A stretch of 64,000 nucleotides of DNA from Halobacillus litoralis (GCF_009856355.1 NZ_WMEW01000002.1:1-64000); one strand, 5' to 3'. Positions 34,168 through 43,138 are shown, numbered from the stretch's first letter. A program made the numbers and translations. Notes: generated from the sequence alone by a model not told the origin.

Positions 34168-34626
34168 TTATTCATCGGCTCGTGTGGCCTGCTCTTCGAC
34201 ACGGTCGACGAATTCCTGCACAACTTTGTCATTCCCTTTTTTATTCGCCAGCTTCATCATCGCGCGCCCGACAAAGTTAGTCCCACGGTTGGAGCCTGAG
34301 TAAATGAGTCTTGTAGTGGAGTCATCCATCTTTTCCAATTGAAAGGACGCCGTCACTTCAAACGCTTTGCCGATGACAAAAGCGATTTTTTTATGTTTAG
34401 CGGATGGCTTGTCCTCATATATAAGGGTATTTACAGTATAGGTTTCGAGACGCTTCCCTTCCCTGTAGGTCTGCAGATGTTTCGCACCTGCCTCCGTTTC
34501 TGTTTTTTCGATGAGCTTATGTTCTTCCACTTTCGGCATGATCCGCTTAATGTTTTTGTCTTTGAAAAGATCCCACACATCCTCAAGTGGTGCGTTAATA
34601 ACCTTTTCTTTTTCCCATTCGATCAT
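34168..34626 (-). CDS. SRPBCC-family (START-like) protein
   Basis: 152 aa. IEWEKEKVINAPLEDVWDLFKDKNIKRIMPKVEEHKLIE is the typical first strand and helix of the polyketide-cyclase/AHSA1-like hydrophobic-pocket fold, and the C-terminal long helix (NFVGRAMMKLANKKGNDKVVQEFVDRVEEQA) closes the cavity. The ligand is unknown. Its ATG shares an A with the MerR gene's TAA, so it is translationally coupled to that regulator, with AAGGAGG upstream. Confidence 0.75.
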   Translation of the reverse strand: MIEWEKEKVINAPLEDVWDLFKDKNIKRIMPKVEEHKLIEKTETEAGAKHLQTYREGKRLETYTVNTLIYEDKPSAKHKKIAFVIGKAFEVTASFQLEKMDDSTTRLIYSGSNRGTNFVGRAMMKLANKKGNDKVVQEFVDRVEEQATRADE

Positions 34627-34967
34627 TATTTTTCCTCCTTACCTGATTGGATAAATTCATCCAGTTCCTGAATCCTCTCTTCAATATCTTCCGCCTCTTT
34701 TTCCATGCTGGTTTTCTTTTCAAGTAACAATTTCTCAAGATTGGCAAAAGATTCGTCGTTCATCACCGTCTTCATTTCTTTTATGGAAAACCCGAACCTC
34801 CGCAGTTTACCAAGCAGAAGAGCCAGGAAGTAACTGCCATCATCATAATACCTGTATTTGTTATCCAGGTGAATAAAAGCCGGTTCCAACAGACCCACTT
34901 CTGCATAATAACGCAGTGTATCTTTGCTGAGTCCTGTCATAGATGAGAATTCACTTGTTTTATACAT
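34626..34967 (-). CDS. MerR-family transcriptional regulator
   Basis: 113 aa. MYKTSEFSSMTGLSKDTLRYYAEVGLLEP is the helix-turn-helix plus first wing of MerR proteins; DNKYRYYDD and LRRFGFSIKEMKTVMN follow, and a C-terminal coiled-coil helix provides dimerisation. No effector cysteines are visible. ATG 34967 follows AGGGGG; the open frame upstream to 35018 has no ribosome site. It probably regulates itself and the coupled SRPBCC gene. Confidence 0.85.
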   Translation of the reverse strand: MYKTSEFSSMTGLSKDTLRYYAEVGLLEPAFIHLDNKYRYYDDGSYFLALLLGKLRRFGFSIKEMKTVMNDESFANLEKLLLEKKTSMEKEAEDIEERIQELDEFIQSGKEEK

Positions 34968-35130
34968 CACACGGCCCCCTGTTCTTATTATAAACTGCGG
35001 GGTACACCACACAGTCAATAGTGTTTTTATTTTCTCAGTAAAAAAGCCATAAGTCCTACAGTATATGACTAAATCACCTCCTCAGGATTTTCCCATTAAA
35101 ATCCATTGGCTGTTTTCTGTAGAAGAAGTA

Positions 35131-35174
35131 TTGACATAGCTATGTATTACCGTTATATTTTGCACAAGGGAAAC
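35131..35174 (+). promoter_or_regulatory. Sigma-A promoter with MntR box for the manganese transporter
   Basis: TTGACA (35131-35136), 17-bp spacer, TATATT (35154-35159). Directly overlapping the start site is TTTTGCACAAGGGAAAC (35158-35174), a good match to the MntR box of bacilli. Mn-loaded MntR would block this promoter. About 180 bp of leader follow, including a weak CCCC/GGGG hairpin with T-run at about 35212-35246. Confidence 0.8.
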
Positions 35175-35250
35175 ATTTGTTACTCGAGTAAAACAGGTAT
35201 CTTTTTATTTAATCCCCCATATAGTAAAGGGGTATCTTTTTTTACCTAAA

Positions 35251-35290
35251 AGTTGCATTAAGGAAAATTAAATGCATTCATTTAATTTTC
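35251..35290 (+). promoter_or_regulatory. Second MntR-like box and palindrome in the mnt leader
   Basis: AGTTGCATTAAGGAAAATT (35251-35269) is a second MntR-box match. It overlaps a perfect 12-bp inverted repeat, GAAAATTAAATG / CATTTAATTTTC, with a 4-nt loop, at 35263-35290. A roadblock site or a second promoter's operator are both possible. Confidence 0.55.
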
Positions 35291-35353
35291 ATGGAGACAT
35301 GCACGTTGAATTCATATACAGGCATGCTTTATGAAGGCTATAGGAGGATTTTT

Positions 35354-36094
35354 ATGCAGCATCCAGCGTTAACGATCAACGATCTTTACGTTTCATATTA
35401 CGGAAGCGAAGCTGTCAAAGGAGTCAGTCTCTCGGTGCAGCCGGGAAACCTTGTAGGAATTATCGGTCCTAACGGCGCAGGTAAATCTACGTTTCTAAAA
35501 GCTGTCCTCAACTTGATTCCAAAAGACAAAGGAGACATAGAGATATTCGGGAACTCCATTCAGGAAGCTCGACGAAAAATTGCCTACGTCCCTCAGAGAA
35601 ATGATATCGACTGGGATTTCCCCATTACTGTACTTGATGCGGTACTGCTCGGAACCTACCCTAATTTAAAATTATTCCGCAGACCAGGAAGGAAAGAAAA
35701 AAGCTGGGCGATGGAATGTCTGGATCGAGTTGGTATGAAAGATTTCAGCAGGAGACAGATCGGCGAGCTTTCCGGCGGTCAGCAGCAGCGCGTATTTCTT
35801 GCCCGTGCTCTTGCCCAAAAAGCCGAAATGTTCTTTCTAGACGAGCCCTTCGTCGGCGTTGATGTGTCCAGTGAGGAAACCATCGTCAGCATCTTAAAAG
35901 AATTGTGCTGGCAGGGAAAAACCGTCGTGGTTGTTCATCACGATTTAAGCAAGGCAGAGGAATACTTTCACCAGCTTATTCTATTGAATAAAGAATTGGT
36001 TGGTTTCGGTCCTGTCAGTGAAGTTTTCCGTACCGAAACCATCGCTAAAGCCTACCAGGGGCAGTTTGCCTTTATGAAAGAGATTGGAGTGTAA
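35354..36094 (+). CDS. mntB: Manganese ABC transporter ATP-binding protein
   Basis: 246-aa ATPase. GIIGPNGAGKSTFLKA Walker A, YVPQRNDIDWDFPITVLDAVLLG (the Q-loop region characteristic of Mn/Zn/Fe cluster A-I importers), ELSGGQQQRVFLARAL signature, and EMFFLDEPFVGVD Walker B. ATG 35354 after AGGAGG is chosen over an upstream ATG at 35291 that lacks a ribosome site. Transcribed first in an operon with the permease and binding protein, under the MntR sites. Confidence 0.9.
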   Translation: MQHPALTINDLYVSYYGSEAVKGVSLSVQPGNLVGIIGPNGAGKSTFLKAVLNLIPKDKGDIEIFGNSIQEARRKIAYVPQRNDIDWDFPITVLDAVLLGTYPNLKLFRRPGRKEKSWAMECLDRVGMKDFSRRQIGELSGGQQQRVFLARALAQKAEMFFLDEPFVGVDVSSEETIVSILKELCWQGKTVVVVHHDLSKAEEYFHQLILLNKELVGFGPVSEVFRTETIAKAYQGQFAFMKEIGV

Positions 36095-36096
36095 CT

Positions 36097-36957
36097 ATGG
36101 AGTTTATTGAGGCTGTCTTTCAATACGAGTTTCTGCAGAAAGCTCTGCTTACATCCATCATGGTTGGGATCATCTGCGGAGTTATCGGCTGCTTCATTAT
36201 CCTGAGAGGCATGGCACTCATGGGAGATGCCATCTCCCATGCGGTTCTCCCCGGTGTTGCCATTTCCTATATGCTGGGGATCAACTTTTTCTTCGGCGCC
36301 GTCTTCAGCGGTGTACTGACCGCCATAGCCATAGGGTTTATCAGTCAAAACAGCCGGATTAAACATGATACATCCATTGGTATCATGTTTACAGCAGCTT
36401 TTGCTGCCGGGATTATCGTGATTACCATGCTGAAAAGCAGCACGGATCTCTACCACATTTTATTTGGGAATGTTCTTGCCGTCCGTGCCTCTGACATGTG
36501 GATCACACTGGGCATCGGCATCGTTGTATTGGCTGCCGTTTACTTATTTTACAAAGAGCTGCTCGTTACATCCTTTGATGAAACCATGGGTGCCGCCTAT
36601 GGCCTCCCTGTCCGGATGATCCATTATTTTCTTATGACATTGTTAACGATGGTCACTGTAGCTTCCCTTCAGACCGTCGGCATTGTTCTTGTAGTAGCTA
36701 TGCTGATTACACCCGCGGCTGCCGCCTACCTGTTAACAGACCGCTTGTCCATCATGATTTTTCTTGCTGCCGGTATCGGCGTCGTATCCAGTGTGGCAGG
36801 ATTGTACTTCAGTTTCACCTACAATCTTGCATCCGGAGCCGCAATTGTTTTAGCTGCTACAGCCATTTTCATCCTTGTATTCCTGTTTTCACCGAAGCAC
36901 GGACTTTTGTGGAAAATGCTGAAAGTAAGAAAAAAGCGGGCATCCCTTGTCTCTTGA
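36097..36957 (+). CDS. mntC: Manganese ABC transporter permease
   Basis: 286-aa ABC-3 family permease with about eight helices. GCFIILRGMALMGDAISHAVLPGVAISYMLG is the family hallmark; VTVASLQTVGIVLVVAMLITPAAAAYLL is the ATPase-coupling region. Starts two bases after the mntB stop. The 140 bp before mntA contain a GGGAAGA/TCTTCCC hairpin with a T-run (about 37008-37047) that could lower mntA read-through or protect the upstream mRNA. Confidence 0.9.
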   Translation: MEFIEAVFQYEFLQKALLTSIMVGIICGVIGCFIILRGMALMGDAISHAVLPGVAISYMLGINFFFGAVFSGVLTAIAIGFISQNSRIKHDTSIGIMFTAAFAAGIIVITMLKSSTDLYHILFGNVLAVRASDMWITLGIGIVVLAAVYLFYKELLVTSFDETMGAAYGLPVRMIHYFLMTLLTMVTVASLQTVGIVLVVAMLITPAAAAYLLTDRLSIMIFLAAGIGVVSSVAGLYFSFTYNLASGAAIVLAATAIFILVFLFSPKHGLLWKMLKVRKKRASLVS

Positions 36958-37097
36958 ATGAATAAAGTACACGGGAGTCATCACTGTTCAGGTAATCATA
37001 GAAACCGGGAAGACACGTACATCTTCCCCCTTACCATTTTTTATCTAACGCACCATTGAATAAACCCACGTTTTACGAATAGTCAGGAGGAGATTTT

Positions 37098-38039
37098 ATG
37101 TTGAAAAAAAGTTGGATGATTAGTGTAATCGTGTTTTCCACTCTGCTGTTTCTGACAGCCTGTGGAGACAACGAAGCAGGCGGAACGACAGAGGAAGATG
37201 AAAAAGTACAGGTCGTTACGACGTATTCCATTATTTATGACATTGTTAAAAATGTCGGCGGTGATCAAGTGGATATTCACAGTCTCGCCCCCATCGGCTC
37301 CAACCCCCATGAATACGATCCACTGCCGGAAGATGTAAAGAAAACGACGGATGCTGATGCTGTATTCTACAACGGTTTAAACTTGGAAGCCGGAAATTCA
37401 TGGTTCAATAAACTGATGGAAACCACAGGAAAGACTGGTAAAGACGCTCCCGTCTTTTTGATGAGTGAAAATGTTGAAGCGATGTACTTAACGACAGAAG
37501 GCAAGGAAGGCGAAGAGGATCCGCACGCCTGGCTTGATATCAGCAACGGTATTCAATACGCTGAAAATGCACGGGACGGCTTGATTGAGGTCGACTCGGA
37601 GAACAAAGAAGTATACGAGAAAAATGCGGAAGAATACATCGCAGAGCTTCAGGACCTGCATGATGAAGCACTGGCTCAGTTTGAGGAAATCCCTGAAAAA
37701 GAGCGTGTGCTCGTTACAAGTGAAGGAGCCTTTAAATATTTCAGTGACGCCTATGACTTCCAAGCCGAATATATTTGGGAGATCAATCAGGAAAACCAGG
37801 GAACTCCAGATCAAATTACGAGAATCGTCGATTTGATCAATGAAAAACAAATCACAGGATTGTTCCTCGAAACCAGTATTGATGCCCGGAGTATGGAAGC
37901 CGTATCATCAGAAACCGACGTTCCGATCAGAGGTAAAGTCTTCACCGATTCCCTTGCTGAACCTGGAGAAGATGGAGACAGCTACATCTCCATGATGGAA
38001 TGGAACATCAAAACCATTAAAGAAGGATTAACCGAATAA
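37098..38039 (+). CDS. mntA: Manganese-binding lipoprotein
   Basis: 313-aa cluster A-I binding protein. VFSTLLFLTAC is a lipobox signal peptide. Metal ligands are visible: His in NPHEYDPLPEDV, His in DPHAWLDISNG, Glu in LVTSEGAFKYFSDAYDF, and Asp in KVFTDSLAEPGE. The DPHAW and EYDP segments fit Mn/Fe binders; there is no His-rich zinc loop. GGAGGAG precedes the ATG. Strong terminator downstream. Confidence 0.92.
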   Translation: MLKKSWMISVIVFSTLLFLTACGDNEAGGTTEEDEKVQVVTTYSIIYDIVKNVGGDQVDIHSLAPIGSNPHEYDPLPEDVKKTTDADAVFYNGLNLEAGNSWFNKLMETTGKTGKDAPVFLMSENVEAMYLTTEGKEGEEDPHAWLDISNGIQYAENARDGLIEVDSENKEVYEKNAEEYIAELQDLHDEALAQFEEIPEKERVLVTSEGAFKYFSDAYDFQAEYIWEINQENQGTPDQITRIVDLINEKQITGLFLETSIDARSMEAVSSETDVPIRGKVFTDSLAEPGEDGDSYISMMEWNIKTIKEGLTE

Positions 38040-38044
38040 ATGAT

Positions 38045-38083
38045 AAAGACGCCTCCCGGCAGAGCTGGAGGCGTCTTTATTTA
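38045..38083 (+). terminator. Terminator of the mnt operon
   Basis: Perfect 12-bp stem AAAGACGCCTCC / GGAGGCGTCTTT, then ATTT, right after mntA. Confidence 0.85.
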
Positions 38084-38306
38084 CAGCTGCCGCTCCCCTG
38101 TCCATAAAAGGCCTATCAGACCGCTGTTACGAGCAGCACGCCTTGTATTTCAGTGATCCAAGAAGAATCGTCTACTTCTCTATGACTATAAGAAATGGCT
38201 CTGTTAAAGTTCAATGTTGATTGATATAGAAATAAGAGGACTTCCAAATATTTGGAAGTCCTCTCTGGCATTATCGTCTTATTTAACTAATGCCCCGTTA
38301 GCTTAA

Positions 38307-38747
38307 TTACTTTACTTCAAATTCTCTAGGAGTTGTAATGATTAAATTGTTTGATGGACCAACACTAAAAGACGTTCCTACATATAATTGATAATTCCCT
38401 TTTTGGAGTCTGAGTCCTTTAATTGTTTGAGAAAACTCATCTCCCTTTTTCATAATTTTTTTAACGTTTTCAAAAGCAACTTGTTTAACAACACTTCCAC
38501 TTTCCTTGTTTTCTATGACAATTGAAAATTGGGGCTTTTCATCAAATTCTATTTCTTCCCCAACATATTCAAAATATGAAGAAACTTTTATTATATCTTC
38601 TTCTTCATAAATACTCTTATCTGTTTGGATTGATAAGATAAAGTCATATAGTTGCTTTTCCTCATTTATTGGTTTATTTGAAACACTATTATTACAACCG
38701 ACCAGAAATAATAAAATACTAATAAAAACAACATAAATCTTCTTCAC
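38307..38747 (-). CDS. Putative lipoprotein carried by the IS1595-like element
   Basis: 146-aa protein with a clear lipoprotein signal (MKKIYVVFISILLFLVGC, Cys18). The mature part is a predicted beta-rich domain (DFILSIQTDKSIYEEEDIIKVSSYFEY ... GLRLQKGNYQLYVGTSF) that resembles extracellular immunoglobulin-like lipoproteins of bacilli; no named family is claimed. The start is GTG 38747 with GGAGG six bases upstream. The gene is visibly more AT-rich than its neighbours and lies inside the inverted repeats, which suggests acquisition with the element. It has no obvious terminator other than the 38235-38264 palindrome. Confidence 0.7.
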   Translation of the reverse strand: MKKIYVVFISILLFLVGCNNSVSNKPINEEKQLYDFILSIQTDKSIYEEEDIIKVSSYFEYVGEEIEFDEKPQFSIVIENKESGSVVKQVAFENVKKIMKKGDEFSQTIKGLRLQKGNYQLYVGTSFSVGPSNNLIITTPREFEVK

Positions 38748-38964
38748 ATTAGACCTCCACTATACACACAAGTTATCGTTTGACTATAATATAAAATCAA
38801 AACTCTCATCAAACATTACTGCTCCGGTAGTTGAATATAGAAACAACCTTTATACAGTAAACTTGGATGATCTAAGTGTCTCATATGTCTCCATATTTGG
38901 GGTTAAATTCCCTTTTATTATCACATCGTTCATTGTGACTTCATTTCGCTGATGATGGATGCTC

Positions 38965-39198
38965 TCAAAATACTTGAAACCAGGCAAGGTAATTGTTCAG
39001 ATACTTGGTCGCCACCCCGTTAAATCGCTGTATCCAACCTTTCAGTCTCCGGTGGTAGTTGTTCACGTTCTGGATGTGATATAGACCCTTGGTGCGAATA
39101 TTACCGTCAGACTTAAACTGGTAAATGGATATATCTTTTTCAGTGGCATAGTTTTTTAAGGCACGCCAAGCATCGGTGCATAAGACATTCTCGATGGA
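38965..39198 (-). pseudogene. IS1595-family transposase, C-terminal remnant
   Basis: Minus-strand translation reads SIENVLCTDAWRALKNYA, then ISIYQFKSDGNIRTKGLYHIQNVNNYHRRLKGWI, QRFNGVATKYLNNYLAWF and stop. This is the end of the DDE domain of IS1595-family transposases (CTDAW carries a catalytic Asp; YHIQNVNNYHRRL is the conserved third block). Nothing N-terminal to it remains. No frameshift was seen within the fragment. Confidence 0.8.
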
Positions 39199-39221
39199 AA
39201 CTTTAACAGAGCCTAAAACAT

Positions 39222-39262
39222 AAAAGGGAGATCTTCTGTTTTTCAGAAAATCTCCCTTTTAT
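39222..39262. terminator. Terminator hairpin downstream of fhuG
   Basis: AAAAGGGAGAT / ATCTCCCTTTT stem with loop region CTTCTGTTTTTCAGAAA, A/T-rich on both sides, between the fhu operon end and the IS-like element. Confidence 0.75.
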
Positions 39263-39356
39263 TAAGATCGACATCCGGTGAAATCCTGTTCCGATTACCG
39301 GCAGGCATCCATACTTTTTCAAATGGTTAACTGCCGCCCTCCAAGAATACAGGTTG

Positions 39357-40367
39357 TCAGGATTTCTTCAATAATAGATAAATAAAATATGGGGCACCGA
39401 TCAGTGCCGTCATAATTCCCGCTGCAATTCCATCAGGTTCCGCCAGATTCCTTCCGACAGTATCGGCTAACAATAGAAGCCACCCTCCGATAAGAATGCT
39501 CAAAGGCAGGTACAACTGACTTCTCGGGCCGATGAGAACCTTGGCGAGGTGTGGAGCCATTAAGCCGACAAAAGCAATTCCTCCCGTCACGGATACGGCT
39601 GAAGCTGCCAGGGCAACAGCCGTCATGAGCATGATGAAACGCTCTTTCTTCAGAGGCAGCCCGACTCCGATGGAGACAGGTTCGCTCGTATTTAACAGAT
39701 TCATAACGTTGCTCTTCCAAAGCGCAAATGGAATCAAAATGATCACCCAAGGCAGCAGAGCAAGGATGAACGGCCAATCCGTGCCCCAGATACTTCCTGC
39801 CAGCCATTTGGATATAAAGTCCACCTTCTCCCTCGGTGCTGAAGATATGAGAATAATCATTAAGCCGGAAAGGGCCATTGAAAACCCGACTCCGACAAGC
39901 ACTAATCGAACAGGCTCAAAACCTGTCCGTTTATTATAGGAGAATAAATAAATCCCAAGAGAGGTAATCAGTGCTCCCCCAAAAGCAATCAGTGGGAGAA
40001 CGTATACAAAGGAACCTACATCAATAGGCGCAAACAAAAAGAAAAGGGCCACAGCTGCGCCTGCCCCGGCATTGATGCCGATAATTCCCGGATCGGCAAG
40101 GTCGTTCCTGCTGATCCCCTGCAGGATCGCACCGGATAATGCAAGGGCCATCCCTGCCAGAACCGTTATGACCATCCGTGGAAGCCGGATGGAAAATAAC
40201 ACAAACTCCTCCTTGAAATCCCCGTTCCCAAGGATCGTTGGCAGGATCCGGTCATAGGAAACTGAAGAATAACCAAGCCCGAGTCCTGCTGTCCCTGTGG
40301 CAACAATTAATAGAGTAAGCAGAATCAGGTATAAGCGTTGTTTTTTTATAACAGAAGGATGAATCAT
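39357..40367 (-). CDS. fhuG: Ferric hydroxamate ABC transporter permease 2 (FhuG-like)
   Basis: 336-aa FecCD-type permease, about nine helices. MALALSGAILQGISRNDLADPGIIGINAGAGAAVALF is the family hallmark and GLMAPHLAKVLIGPRSQLYLPLS the coupling loop. Its start overlaps the fhuB stop (ATGA). Last gene of the fhuC-D-B-G operon. Confidence 0.88.
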   Translation of the reverse strand: MIHPSVIKKQRLYLILLTLLIVATGTAGLGLGYSSVSYDRILPTILGNGDFKEEFVLFSIRLPRMVITVLAGMALALSGAILQGISRNDLADPGIIGINAGAGAAVALFFLFAPIDVGSFVYVLPLIAFGGALITSLGIYLFSYNKRTGFEPVRLVLVGVGFSMALSGLMIILISSAPREKVDFISKWLAGSIWGTDWPFILALLPWVIILIPFALWKSNVMNLLNTSEPVSIGVGLPLKKERFIMLMTAVALAASAVSVTGGIAFVGLMAPHLAKVLIGPRSQLYLPLSILIGGWLLLLADTVGRNLAEPDGIAAGIMTALIGAPYFIYLLLKKS

Positions 40368-41365
40368 GAGAACGCATTCCCCTTTCTCTGGACTACAAAA
40401 AGGAAGAATGGAAGACCGAGAACAGCGACAATCGCTGCAACCGGTGTCTCATAAGGAGCATTGATGGTCCGGGCCAGTGTATCAGCAAGGAGAAGGAAAG
40501 CTCCTCCGAACAAAGCGGACATCGGCAGCACCATTCGGTAATCATTTCCTACAAACGGCCGGACCATATGAGGCACCATCAAACCGACAAAGGCCAGATT
40601 CCCGACAAGAGCCACTGCTGCACCGGCGAGCAGGGTAATGACAATGAATAGAATAATCTTCACGAGGAGAATGTTCTGTCCGAGTCCAACAGCCACGTCT
40701 TCGTTCAGACTGATAATCGTCAACTGACGAGCCAGCAGTACCGCAACAATTGTTCCGATTAATACAACTGGTGCAATGAGCTGTATCTGGTTCCAGGATA
40801 CACCAATCAAGCCGCCGGCCGTCCACATGGATACATCTTTGGACACTTTGAAATAAAGGGAGATCCCTTCAGCAACAGCGAACAGAAAGGCTGATATGGC
40901 AGCTCCGGCAAGTACAATCCGGAAAGGTGAAAACCCTCCGCGTTTTGCTGAACCGATACCAAATACAAGAACAACACCGACAGCTGCCCCAATGAAACAA
41001 GCCAGCATGATTCCCATATAATTCGCAGAAGGGAAAAAAGCAAGTGTAACCGCAAGAGCAGCATTTGCCCCTGCGGTTAAACCAAGCAGACCCGGATCAG
41101 CAAGAGGGTTTCGAGTCAGCCCCTGCATGATCGCTCCTGATACCGCCAGCGCAGCCCCTACTAGAGCCGCAGCAATTTCCCGCGGCAGGCGGATTTCCCT
41201 CAGCATTGTTGTAGTCGAATCCAGCGAGCCTGTTGTCATGGAGACCCATGCCTGCTTAAAGGTGGTCTCCGCCGCCCCAAACGTCATAGCAGCGAAAAAA
41301 GAAAGGATGAGGACGGCGATTCCAATTATAAATTTATAAAGTTGTCTTATTGAAAAAGTCTGCAT
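40364..41365 (-). CDS. fhuB: Ferric hydroxamate ABC transporter permease 1 (FhuB-like)
   Basis: 333-aa FecCD permease. LVGAALAVSGAIMQGLTRNPLADPGLLGLTAGANAALAV and GNLAFVGLMVPHMVRPFVGNDYRMVLP are the family blocks. It forms the heterodimeric channel with the downstream permease and follows fhuD by 26 bp. Confidence 0.88.
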   Translation of the reverse strand: MQTFSIRQLYKFIIGIAVLILSFFAAMTFGAAETTFKQAWVSMTTGSLDSTTTMLREIRLPREIAAALVGAALAVSGAIMQGLTRNPLADPGLLGLTAGANAALAVTLAFFPSANYMGIMLACFIGAAVGVVLVFGIGSAKRGGFSPFRIVLAGAAISAFLFAVAEGISLYFKVSKDVSMWTAGGLIGVSWNQIQLIAPVVLIGTIVAVLLARQLTIISLNEDVAVGLGQNILLVKIILFIVITLLAGAAVALVGNLAFVGLMVPHMVRPFVGNDYRMVLPMSALFGGAFLLLADTLARTINAPYETPVAAIVAVLGLPFFLFVVQRKGNAFS

Positions 41366-41391
41366 AGAATCTCATCTTTTCTATCAAATGG

Positions 41392-42345
41392 TTATTCGGT
41401 CAAGAACTTTTCTTTAAAGAAGCTGAGCTGATGTTCCAGAGAAATAGGATCATTGAAATAGAAGGCTTCTGCGTCGGCTTCAAATACTTGATCGTTTTCT
41501 ACGGCCGGGATGTTTTTATACGTTTCAGTTTCCTGGTAGGAACTGTCTGCCCCGTCGGACTTGCTGAAAATCATGTAATCCCCGGCATAGTCTGAAAGTA
41601 CTTCAGGTGAAATGGCATAGAAGCCATCTTCCAAAGCCATTTCCTTCACTTTTTCAGGCATCTTGAGTTCCATCTCCTGATAAAGGATTTCTGTACCGCG
41701 TGCCCAGTTATCTCCGAAAACATACAGCTGTTTATCAAATTCTTCAAATACAGTTACCGTAGCATCTTCACCGATTTCATCTTTGATTTCTGTACCCGCC
41801 TTACCGGCTTTTTCTTTAAATTCATCCACCCACTGCTGGGCTTCCTCTTCTTTATTCAGTAGTTTACCAATTTCCACGTGCTGCTCTAAATAGCCGAGCT
41901 TGCCGTACGTGTATGTGACAGTAGGAGCAATTTCATTCAGCTTTTCTATATTTTTTGTGCTTCCCAGCCCGATAATTAAATCAGGCTCGAGTTCAATGAT
42001 CTTCTCAAGACTTTCATCAGAAAGCTCTTCAGCATCAGCAAGATCTTCTTCAAATAATGGGTTGCCTTTAGACCAGGCGTCCACCCCTACGATATTTGTA
42101 TCCAGAGCAAGGACATTGCCTGCGAAGGAGGAAAGGACAACGACGCGCTCCGGTTCAGCCGGAACTTCGATTTCTCCGTTCTCCGACTCATACATTCTTG
42201 TTTCTGAATCAGAGCTTGTCTCTTCGGTTTGAGTATCCTCTTCGGTTCCATCTCCTGTATTGTCATTTTCTGTATCTCCACCACCACAGGCACTAAGAAT
42301 GAACAGCAGTGATAAGAGACCGATCAGCCAGATTTTCTTCATCAT
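41392..42345 (-). CDS. fhuD: Ferric hydroxamate-binding lipoprotein (FhuD-like)
   Basis: 317-aa siderophore-binding protein. GLLSLLFILSAC is the lipobox, followed by an acidic Asp/Thr/Glu-rich linker. VVVLSSFAGNVLALDTNIVGVDAWSK, EKIIELEPDLIIGLGS and especially DATVTVFEEFDKQLYVFGDNWARGTEILYQ resemble staphylococcal FhuD2, including the Trp-x-Arg of GDNWARG that contacts the hydroxamate. GGGAG before the ATG; its start overlaps the fhuC end by 53 bp. Confidence 0.85.
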   Translation of the reverse strand: MMKKIWLIGLLSLLFILSACGGGDTENDNTGDGTEEDTQTEETSSDSETRMYESENGEIEVPAEPERVVVLSSFAGNVLALDTNIVGVDAWSKGNPLFEEDLADAEELSDESLEKIIELEPDLIIGLGSTKNIEKLNEIAPTVTYTYGKLGYLEQHVEIGKLLNKEEEAQQWVDEFKEKAGKAGTEIKDEIGEDATVTVFEEFDKQLYVFGDNWARGTEILYQEMELKMPEKVKEMALEDGFYAISPEVLSDYAGDYMIFSKSDGADSSYQETETYKNIPAVENDQVFEADAEAFYFNDPISLEHQLSFFKEKFLTE

Positions 42346-43138
42346 TTCTATCTCCCTTTACTAAGTTGTATGTCAAGCAAATGGGTTTTCCTGTTCGTGG
42401 GTCCGCAACAATTTCAGCGTCGATATTAAAGACCCTTCTCAACACGCTTTTGTGAATGACTTCCTGTCCGGATCCCGCTTTTATGATACGGCCATGCTTT
42501 AGTGCAATCAGGTGGTCCGCAAACCTCGCAGCCTGATTAACATCATGGAGCACCATGACGATTGTCCGGCCTTCCTCTCTGTTAAGGCGTTCCAACAGCT
42601 CAAGGATCTCCAGCTGGTGAGCCATATCGAGGTAGGTCGTCGGCTCATCAAGCAGGATAAGGTCTGTTTCCTGAGCCAGAGCCATCGCAATCCAGACCCT
42701 CTGGCGCTGACCGCCTGACAACGCATCCACCGGTTGGTATTTGAACTCCATCATCCCTGTCATTTCTATCGACCAGTCAATGACTTCACGATCCCTTTTA
42801 GAAAGACGTCCAAAGCCTTTTTGGTATGGAAAACGGCCGTAGGATACAAGCTCGCCGACGGTTAAGCCTGGAGCACCTTCAGGAGATTGAGGAAGAATAG
42901 CCATCTTTTTGGCCAGCTCCTTCGTCGGGTAATTGTGGATACATTCCCCATCGAGAAAAATGCTCCCCTCCTGTTTAGGAATGATGCGTGCAATCGATTT
43001 CAGCAGTGTGGATTTTCCACAGCCATTGGCGCCGATAATCGTCGTTATTTTACCTTCCGGAATTTCCAGCGTCATATCCTCTACAATGCGTTTATCCTCG
43101 TAGCCCACATGGAGACCATCCGTATGTAGACGTGTCAT
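42293..43138 (-). CDS. fhuC: Ferric hydroxamate ABC transporter ATPase (FhuC-like)
   Basis: 281-aa ATPase of the siderophore family. TTIIGANGCGKSTLLKSIARI Walker A, ILPQSPEGAPGLTVGELVSYGRFPYQ, DALSGGQRQRVWIAMALAQ and LILLDEPTTYLDMAHQ are all typical. It is the first gene of the operon under a Fur-controlled promoter. The C-terminal tail overlaps fhuD by 53 bp. Confidence 0.9.
   Translation of the reverse strand: MTRLHTDGLHVGYEDKRIVEDMTLEIPEGKITTIIGANGCGKSTLLKSIARIIPKQEGSIFLDGECIHNYPTKELAKKMAILPQSPEGAPGLTVGELVSYGRFPYQKGFGRLSKRDREVIDWSIEMTGMMEFKYQPVDALSGGQRQRVWIAMALAQETDLILLDEPTTYLDMAHQLEILELLERLNREEGRTIVMVLHDVNQAARFADHLIALKHGRIIKAGSGQEVIHKSVLRRVFNIDAEIVADPRTGKPICLTYNLVKGDRNDEENLADRSLITAVHS

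Larger units (their letters stand above)
38197..39213 (-). mobile_element. Decayed IS1595-family element with passenger gene
   Basis: Bounded by a perfect 15-bp terminal inverted repeat: GGCTCTGTTAAAGTT at 38197-38211 and its complement at 39199-39213. This end sequence is typical of IS1595-family elements. Inside are an AT-rich lipoprotein gene (38307-38747) and the C-terminal part of a transposase (38965-39198) joined directly to the right-hand repeat, so most of the transposase has been deleted. Flanking octamers TAAGAAAT and TAAAACAT agree at 6 of 8 positions, a possible worn 8-bp target duplication. A perfect 30-bp palindrome, arms AGAGGACTTCCAAAT, lies at 38235-38264 just inside the left end. 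Confidence 0.7.

Noticed and set aside
42293..42345. fhuC/fhuD 53-bp overlap as evidence of a frameshift
   Set aside because: A stop in another frame lies nearby, but such stops are expected by chance and fhuD has its own good ribosome site; no independent support.
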